From positions 945,495-1,009,494 of the forward strand of contig NZ_JAWXCX010000001.1 in the NCBI RefSeq assembly GCF_033845285.1: DNA of 64,000 nucleotides, read 5' to 3'. Under the pieces are notes generated by a model. It was given only the letters and a program-made list of their open reading frames with translations, was not told where the DNA came from and made no database searches. Each line of letters begins with the position of its first letter. The stretch's first letter is position 1. The position numbers and the translations under genes are program-made. Shown here piece after piece: positions 58,783 to 64,000 of the stretch. This DNA is from Marinococcus sp. PL1-022 (GTDB lineage: Bacteria; Bacillota; Bacilli; Bacillales; Marinococcaceae).

Positions 58783-60105
58783 ATGAAAAAAATTTACGTT
58801 TTAGATACGAACGTACTGCTCCAAGATCCCCAGGCAATTTACCAGTTTGATGAACACCATGTTGTCATTCCAGCCGTCGTATTAGAAGAAATTGATTCCA
58901 AAAAACGGTTAATGGATGAGCTCGGCAGGAATGCGAGAGAAACAGCAAGAATTCTGGACCGCTTCCGTGGAAAAGGCAGGCTCCATGAAGGAGTACCTCT
59001 CGGTTCAGGAGGCACGCTGCGGGTAGAGCTGAACCACCGTTCGTATGAGAGCATGAAGGACACCTTTATCGAGGTGACCAATGACAACCGCATTCTGGCA
59101 GTGGCTCAAAATTTAAAGGATGAATACGAGCTGATGGGAGATTACCACGTTGTTATTATCAGCAAAGACGCTCTCGTACGCGTGAAAGCAGATGCCCTCG
59201 GTATAACGGCCGAAGACTTTTTGAATGACCGCGTTACGCAGTACGACAATATTTACAAGGGGCATCAGACGCTGACAGTTGACCGGCCCCTGCTTGACGC
59301 TTTTTTCGAGGAGGGGTCACTGGCTTCTGAAGAGGTTTCAGAAGAAGGCTTCTGTCCTCACGAATTCCTTATTTTAAGAGACGCCCTGAGCAGCTCTTCG
59401 GCTCTTGCAAAAGTCGACGAATCTGGAAAAAGAATTCGCAAGTTCACTTCCGATATCGACCATGTGTGGGGCATACGCCCGAAAAACGTCGAACAGAAGA
59501 TGGCACTTGAGCTGCTGCTCAGAGAAGACATCCCGCTTGTGACGTTAACCGGAAGAGCAGGCACTGGAAAGACCTTATTAACGCTCGCAGCCGGTTTGCT
59601 TCAAATTGAAGATATGGAGCGTTACCACAAGCTGCTGGTGGCGAGGCCTGTTGTTCCACTTGGGAAAGATATAGGATATCTTCCGGGAGAAAAGGATGAG
59701 AAGCTGCGGCCCTGGATGCAGCCGATCTATGATAATCTGGAGTATTTATTTAATGCTAAGAAGCCCGGAGAGCTTGATTCCATTCTCGCGGGGATGGGGT
59801 CTATTCAGGTGGAAGCTTTAACTTACATCCGCGGGCGGAGCATTCCGGACCAGTATATTATTATTGACGAAGCTCAAAACCTCACAAAGCATGAAGTGAA
59901 AACGATACTGACGAGGGTGGGGGAAGGAAGTAAAATCGTTTTTCTCGGCGACCCGGCCCAGATCGATCATCCGTATCTCGATGAGTTAAACAATGGACTT
60001 GCTTATGTGGTGGAAATGTTCAAAAATCAGGGCATCAGTGGGCATGTAAAACTGGAAAAAGGGGAACGCTCCGGTCTTGCCCAGCTTGCAGCAGATATAC
60101 TATAA
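58783..60105 (+). CDS. ylaK: PIN-PhoH ATPase (YlaK/PhoH2)
   Basis: 440 residues. N-terminal PIN ribonuclease domain (YVLDTNVLLQDPQAI; VVLEEIDSKKRLMDELGRNAR) fused to a PhoH ATPase domain with Walker A LTGRAGTGKTLL and Walker B YIIIDEAQNLTKHEV. PhoH2 proteins couple RNA unwinding to cleavage. It follows the flavin-protein gene by 44 bases. Confidence 0.94.
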   Translation: MKKIYVLDTNVLLQDPQAIYQFDEHHVVIPAVVLEEIDSKKRLMDELGRNARETARILDRFRGKGRLHEGVPLGSGGTLRVELNHRSYESMKDTFIEVTNDNRILAVAQNLKDEYELMGDYHVVIISKDALVRVKADALGITAEDFLNDRVTQYDNIYKGHQTLTVDRPLLDAFFEEGSLASEEVSEEGFCPHEFLILRDALSSSSALAKVDESGKRIRKFTSDIDHVWGIRPKNVEQKMALELLLREDIPLVTLTGRAGTGKTLLTLAAGLLQIEDMERYHKLLVARPVVPLGKDIGYLPGEKDEKLRPWMQPIYDNLEYLFNAKKPGELDSILAGMGSIQVEALTYIRGRSIPDQYIIIDEAQNLTKHEVKTILTRVGEGSKIVFLGDPAQIDHPYLDELNNGLAYVVEMFKNQGISGHVKLEKGERSGLAQLAADIL

Positions 60106-60108
60106 AGA

Positions 60109-60138
60109 AACGACAGCTGGAGTGCTTCCAGCTGTCAT
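60109..60138. terminator. Bidirectional terminator
   Basis: GACAGCTGGA/TCCAGCTGTC hairpin between convergent ylaK and ylaL-like genes. Confidence 0.75.
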
Positions 60139-60144
60139 TTCTGT

Positions 60145-60657
60145 TTATTTCACCCGGAATCCTGTCACGTGCCGGATAGGATCGGCTTTATTGGAGCCGT
60201 CTCCGTAATATATGTGGACCGGCCCGTCCTCTTTCAACGGGCTGCCTTTATGAGAAAAGGCCACAATGAAATTTTTCGCTTCCTCAAGAGATACAAGATG
60301 AGTTTGCTCTTTGGTTTCCACAACGACATGGCTGGCATCGTCTTTCGGTTCGGCGTTATCCAAAAACGGCTCGAATCTGATCCCGAATGAGCCATTGATG
60401 ATCGCTTCTTTTTTATTGCGCACCTTGTTGGTGCGTCCCCGGCCAGGATCCGTGTCCGGGGCGTTTGACCCTTCCTCGCGGTCTCTTGCAAACCTTCTGG
60501 CTGTATGGTCAGCTTCCGTGGAAGGCTGCTCTTCAGCGGAGGGATCGGTATCAAAATATGTTTCGAGATCAATCTTGCGGTCGTCAAAGATCCATGTAGT
60601 AGGGTCAAGGGTGATCGGGAAATGAACATTTCCCTGAATCATTACAATAAAATTCAT
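60145..60657 (-). CDS. YlaL-like protein, unknown function
   Basis: 170 residues. N-terminal FIVMIQGNVHFPITLDPTTWIFDDRKIDL, a disordered, acidic and basic middle (residues 40-95), then a beta-rich end (GPVHIYYGDGS). The location after ylaK suggests B. subtilis YlaL. Some annotations call such proteins peptidyl-prolyl isomerases; I see no parvulin or cyclophilin motif. GGAGGAG precedes the ATG at 60657. Confidence 0.65.
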   Translation of the reverse strand: MNFIVMIQGNVHFPITLDPTTWIFDDRKIDLETYFDTDPSAEEQPSTEADHTARRFARDREEGSNAPDTDPGRGRTNKVRNKKEAIINGSFGIRFEPFLDNAEPKDDASHVVVETKEQTHLVSLEEAKNFIVAFSHKGSPLKEDGPVHIYYGDGSNKADPIRHVTGFRVK

Positions 60658-60867
60658 GAGGGACTCCTCCAATTTAATAGCTGCTGATAGGAACTGGTTT
60701 TTATGCTACCACAACCGGGTAATGGAGAAAAAGCAGAAGCTATTGCTGTCCCGGGAAATTGTGGCATATAGTCTGAAGAATCAAGATTTTATACGCAAAC
60801 CATCTTGCTTTTTTTTAAATGAACAGATAAGATGAATAGAAGGAGTCAGCTTGTAGGAGGGATTGCC

Positions 60868-61149
60868 TTGAGCATGAGGGCAGCAACAGAACATAGTGAG
60901 AAAGCATACGCTTTATTAAAAGCAGATGCTGAGAAAATCAGAAAACTTATTGAAGTACAGATGGATAACCTGACAATGCCTCAATGCCCACTTTACGAAG
61001 AGGTGCTTGATACACAAATGTTTGGCCTTTCAAGAGAAATTGATTTTGCCATTCGTTTGAATCTCATCGACGAACATACCGGTAAACAAATTCTTTCTGA
61101 ACTCGAACGGAAACTTGCTGCTTTTCATGAAGCAACAGTCGGTGGATGA
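60868..61149 (+). CDS. ylaN: YlaN protein (iron-responsive, DUF1507)
   Basis: 93 residues with the invariant block [37 protein letters not shown]. The family is linked to iron homeostasis through Fur in Firmicutes and is needed when iron is low. TTG start with AGGAGG seven bases upstream; the ATG at 60874 is an alternative. In B. subtilis ftsW follows; here pyruvate carboxylase comes directly. Confidence 0.93.
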   Translation: MSMRAATEHSEKAYALLKADAEKIRKLIEVQMDNLTMPQCPLYEEVLDTQMFGLSREIDFAIRLNLIDEHTGKQILSELERKLAAFHEATVGG

Positions 61150-61150
61150 G

Positions 61151-61183
61151 CCAAGCTATTCTAATTGAATAGCTTGGTTTTTT
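61151..61183 (+). terminator. Terminator after ylaN
   Basis: CCAAGCTATTC/GAATAGCTTGG hairpin followed by seven T. Confidence 0.9.
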
Positions 61184-61305
61184 TACAAACAGGTGTATTT
61201 TTAATTTAAAGTTTTACGCAGGCAAAAAACAGGGTAAAGAAACGTTACGCAAAAGAATCGTATAATAAAAATAGGCACAAATTTTTAAAAAATGAGAATA
61301 TTACT

Positions 61306-61335
61306 TTGACAGACAGCCTGGTTCTTGCGTATGAT
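61306..61335 (+). promoter_or_regulatory. Sigma-A promoter of pyruvate carboxylase
   Basis: TTGACA, 18 bases, TATGAT. Downstream in the leader GAATTATC (61348-61355) pairs perfectly with GATAATTC (61366-61373). Confidence 0.6.
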
Positions 61336-61432
61336 AATTTATATTTAGAATTATCAGTTATTGGAGATAATTCTGATTGATCCTATCGGGATAAGATAGA
61401 TACATCCTGTAATAGATAAGAGGAGGAGAAGG

Positions 61433-64000
61433 ATGAACGGTCTAGAGAATATTAAAAAGGTATTAGTAGCAAACCGCGGTGAAATTGCTATACGCATATT
61501 TCGGGCGTGCACAGAATTACATATACGCACCGTGGCTATTTATTCCAATGAAGATGTAGGGGCGTTTCACCGTTATAAAGCAGACGAAGCATACTTAGTA
61601 GGGGAAGGGCAGAAGCCGATCGATGCGTACCTGGATATTGAAGACATTATCCGTACGGCAAAAGAAAACGGAGTCGACGCTATTCACCCGGGCTACGGTT
61701 TTCTTTCTGAAAATATTGACTTTGCCAGACGCTGTGATGAAGAAGGCATCACCTTTATCGGGCCTGAAACGCGTCACCTGGAGATGTTTGGGGATAAAGT
61801 TAAAGCAAGAGAAACAGCTATCGCTGCCGATCTTCCAGTCATCCCGGGAAGCGACGGGCCGGTGGACAGCGTGGAGGAAGTAAAGGAATTTACTGACAAG
61901 CACGGCTTTCCAATCATGATTAAAGCTTCCCTAGGAGGCGGCGGCCGCGGCATGCGTATTGTCCGCGACGCGGAATCGCTGGAGGATGCTTACGACCGGG
62001 CGAAATCCGAAGCAAAATCTGCTTTTGGCAACGACATTGTTTATGTTGAAAAATTCGTGGAAAATCCAAAGCATATTGAAGTACAGGTGCTCGGGGATAA
62101 AGCAGGAAACGTTATCCATTTATACGAGCGGGACTGCTCCATTCAGCGCCGTCACCAAAAGGTCGTGGAGGTAGCGCCGAGTATTGCGCTTGACGAGTCG
62201 CTGCGTGAACGTATTTGCGATGCCGCTGTAAAGCTTGCCAGAAATATTGAATACATCAATGCGGGCACGGTGGAGTTTCTGGTAAACGACAAGGGAGAAT
62301 TTTTCTTCATTGAAGTGAACCCGCGTGTACAGGTGGAGCATACAATTACAGAAATGATCACCGGGGTGGACATCGTGCAGTCCCAGCTGAAAATTGCTGA
62401 CGGTGGTACGCTGCATGACGCTTCCATAGATATTCCGGAGCAAAAGGATATTAAAACATTCGGCTATGCCATCCAGTCCCGGGTTACAACAGAGGACCCT
62501 GCGAATGATTTCATGCCGGATACGGGCCGGATTATGGCCTATCGTTCAAGCGGCGGCTTCGGCGTGCGACTGGATGCTGGTAACGGCTTCCAAGGAGCGA
62601 TCATTTCCCCGTACTACGATTCGCTGCTCGTAAAAGTATCCACGTGGGCACGCACGTTTGAAGGGGCTTCTGAAAAAATGCTCCGAAACCTGCGGGAGTT
62701 CCGGATCCGCGGTATTCGTACAAACATCCCGTTTCTGGAAAATGTTGTCCAGCATGAGAAATTCATCAATGGCACCTACGACACCTCGTTTATTGATTCG
62801 AGTCCGGAGCTGTTTGTATTTCCAGTGCGCCAGGATCGCGGCACGAAAATGCTTACATTCATCGGGGAAACAATTGTAAACGGATATCCCGGGCTTGAAA
62901 ATACACCAAAGCCGACGCTCAATAAGCCGATGGTGCCAAAGATCGATAAGAAAAAGCCGATACCGAGAGGAACAAAGCAGATTCTCGATGAACAGGGGCC
63001 GGAGGGTCTCGCGAACTGGGTGAAGGATCAAAACGAAGTGCTTTTGACCGATACCACGTTCCGTGACGCCCATCAGTCGCTGCTTGCCACGAGGGTTCGC
63101 AGTGATGATCTGAAACGCATTGCAGAGCCGACCTCCCGGATGCTTCCTAACTTATTCTCCTCAGAGATGTGGGGAGGGGCCACCTTTGATGTGGCGATGC
63201 GCTTTCTGCATGAGGATCCATGGACCCGGCTGCTTGAACTTCGTGAGCGTATGCCAAACACGCTTCTGCAGATGCTTTTCCGTTCCTCCAATGCCGTGGG
63301 ATACAAAAACTATCCGGATAACCTGATCAAAGAATTTGTTCATAAATCAGCAAATGCCGGCATCGATGTTTTCCGTATCTTTGACTCTCTCAACTGGGTG
63401 AAAGGGATGACTCTTACGATTGATGAAGTACGGCAGACAAATAAAATTGCTGAGGCAGCGATGTGTTATACAGGGGATATTCTTGACCCGAAACGAAACA
63501 AATATGACCTGAAATATTATAAGAATCTCGCCAAAGAGCTTGAAAACGCCGGCGCCCATATTCTGGGCATCAAGGATATGGCAGGTCTGTTGAAGCCGGA
63601 AGCAGCGTATCAGCTTGTCTCTGAACTTAAAAATTCGATTTCCATCCCAGTTCACCTGCACACGCACGACACGAGCGGCAACGCTATTTTCACGTATGCC
63701 CGGGCTGTTGAAGCAGGAGTAGACATTGTTGACGTAGCTGAAAGCTCCATGGCAGGACTGACTTCACAGCCAAGTGCAGATGGCCTGTACTATGCACTAG
63801 CCGGGAATAAACGCCAGCCGAATGTTGATGTTGGTGCTCTGCAGGAGCTTAGTGACTTCTGGGATACGACTCGTGAATATTACCAGGGCTTTGAAAGCGG
63901 CATGCGTTCGCCTGCGCCTGAAGTGTATGAACACGAAATGCCGGGCGGCCAGTACAGCAATCTGCAGCAGCAGGCTAAAGCGGTAGGGCTTGGTGACCGC
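61433..64000 (+). CDS. pycA: Pyruvate carboxylase (C-terminus cut by window edge)
   Basis: Biotin enzyme making oxaloacetate from pyruvate and bicarbonate. 856 of about 1150 residues are present. Biotin carboxylase domain: ANRGEIAIRIFRAC, HPGYGFLSEN and the ATP-grasp loop KASLGGGGRGMRI. Carboxyltransferase domain from about residue 540: TDTTFRDAHQSLLATRVR. The biotin-carrier domain lies beyond the window. AGGAGGAGAAGG precedes the ATG. Confidence 0.97.
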   Translation, partial: MNGLENIKKVLVANRGEIAIRIFRACTELHIRTVAIYSNEDVGAFHRYKADEAYLVGEGQKPIDAYLDIEDIIRTAKENGVDAIHPGYGFLSENIDFARRCDEEGITFIGPETRHLEMFGDKVKARETAIAADLPVIPGSDGPVDSVEEVKEFTDKHGFPIMIKASLGGGGRGMRIVRDAESLEDAYDRAKSEAKSAFGNDIVYVEKFVENPKHIEVQVLGDKAGNVIHLYERDCSIQRRHQKVVEVAPSIALDESLRERICDAAVKLARNIEYINAGTVEFLVNDKGEFFFIEVNPRVQVEHTITEMITGVDIVQSQLKIADGGTLHDASIDIPEQKDIKTFGYAIQSRVTTEDPANDFMPDTGRIMAYRSSGGFGVRLDAGNGFQGAIISPYYDSLLVKVSTWARTFEGASEKMLRNLREFRIRGIRTNIPFLENVVQHEKFINGTYDTSFIDSSPELFVFPVRQDRGTKMLTFIGETIVNGYPGLENTPKPTLNKPMVPKIDKKKPIPRGTKQILDEQGPEGLANWVKDQNEVLLTDTTFRDAHQSLLATRVRSDDLKRIAEPTSRMLPNLFSSEMWGGATFDVAMRFLHEDPWTRLLELRERMPNTLLQMLFRSSNAVGYKNYPDNLIKEFVHKSANAGIDVFRIFDSLNWVKGMTLTIDEVRQTNKIAEAAMCYTGDILDPKRNKYDLKYYKNLAKELENAGAHILGIKDMAGLLKPEAAYQLVSELKNSISIPVHLHTHDTSGNAIFTYARAVEAGVDIVDVAESSMAGLTSQPSADGLYYALAGNKRQPNVDVGALQELSDFWDTTREYYQGFESGMRSPAPEVYEHEMPGGQYSNLQQQAKAVGLGDR

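Overview
The window looks like chromosomal DNA of a low-to-mid GC Bacillaceae (Firmicutes), probably a salt- or alkali-tolerant one; the species cannot be named from this sequence. The main evidence is gene order. From about 28.6 kb to the right edge the genes follow a Bacillus subtilis-like backbone: dapH-dapL-MscS(YkuT)-peroxiredoxin(YkuU)-ktrC, then rnjA-rpoY, def, ykyA, pdhABCD, speA, yktA, yktB, suhB, ylaF, typA, ylaI, ylaK, ylaL, ylaN and pyruvate carboxylase. Strong AGGAGG-type ribosome binding sites, many TTG/GTG starts and T-rich hairpin terminators fit. A BCCT betaine carrier, two MscS channels, a CPA1 antiporter, a Ktr subunit and very acidic lipoproteins suggest osmotic or salt stress.

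Layout. 1-2.3 kb: an Fe-S/molybdopterin formate dehydrogenase cut by the left edge, divergent from a tandem-DUF2294 protein. 3.4-4.7 kb: small minus-strand genes of unknown function. 4.9-17.8 kb: an alpha-xyloside catabolic island with two ABC binding lipoproteins, one permease pair, two GH31 glycosidases, the XylR repressor, xylose isomerase and xylulokinase. Oligosaccharide carrying alpha-xylose would be imported, cut inside the cell by the GH31 enzymes, and the xylose sent to xylulose 5-phosphate by XylA and XylB. The two binding-protein genes have near-identical promoter modules in which the -35 box, a CcpA (cre) site and a XylR-type operator are packed together. No ATPase gene is present, so a shared MsmX-type ATPase elsewhere is inferred. 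Base composition changes abruptly at the GH31/xylA junction (14,968), so the AT-rich part looks spliced in front of resident xylAB.

18-28.5 kb: a ThuA/Gfo-Idh-MocA pair, an OFA-type carrier, an aldo/keto reductase, small unknown genes, tRNA-Val(GAC), an MscS channel, an HPr-like protein without the phosphorylatable histidine, an MFS exporter and an RraA-like protein. 28.6-38.7 kb: the acetylase branch of the lysine/diaminopimelate pathway with an ArgD-type aminotransferase inserted, osmotic and redox genes, a MurG-like enzyme, and a Fur-controlled siderophore-binding lipoprotein. 38.8-64 kb: the conserved housekeeping backbone (RNase J1, RNA polymerase epsilon, deformylase, pyruvate dehydrogenase, SpeA, TypA, PhoH-like ATPase, pyruvate carboxylase cut by the right edge).

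No rRNA, CRISPR array, insertion sequence, integrase or prophage gene was seen. The observations most worth a second look are the duplicated promoter modules and the composition break in the xyloside island, the Crh-like HPr protein, and a terminator placed where it must act as an attenuator in front of a 60-residue CxxC protein gene.
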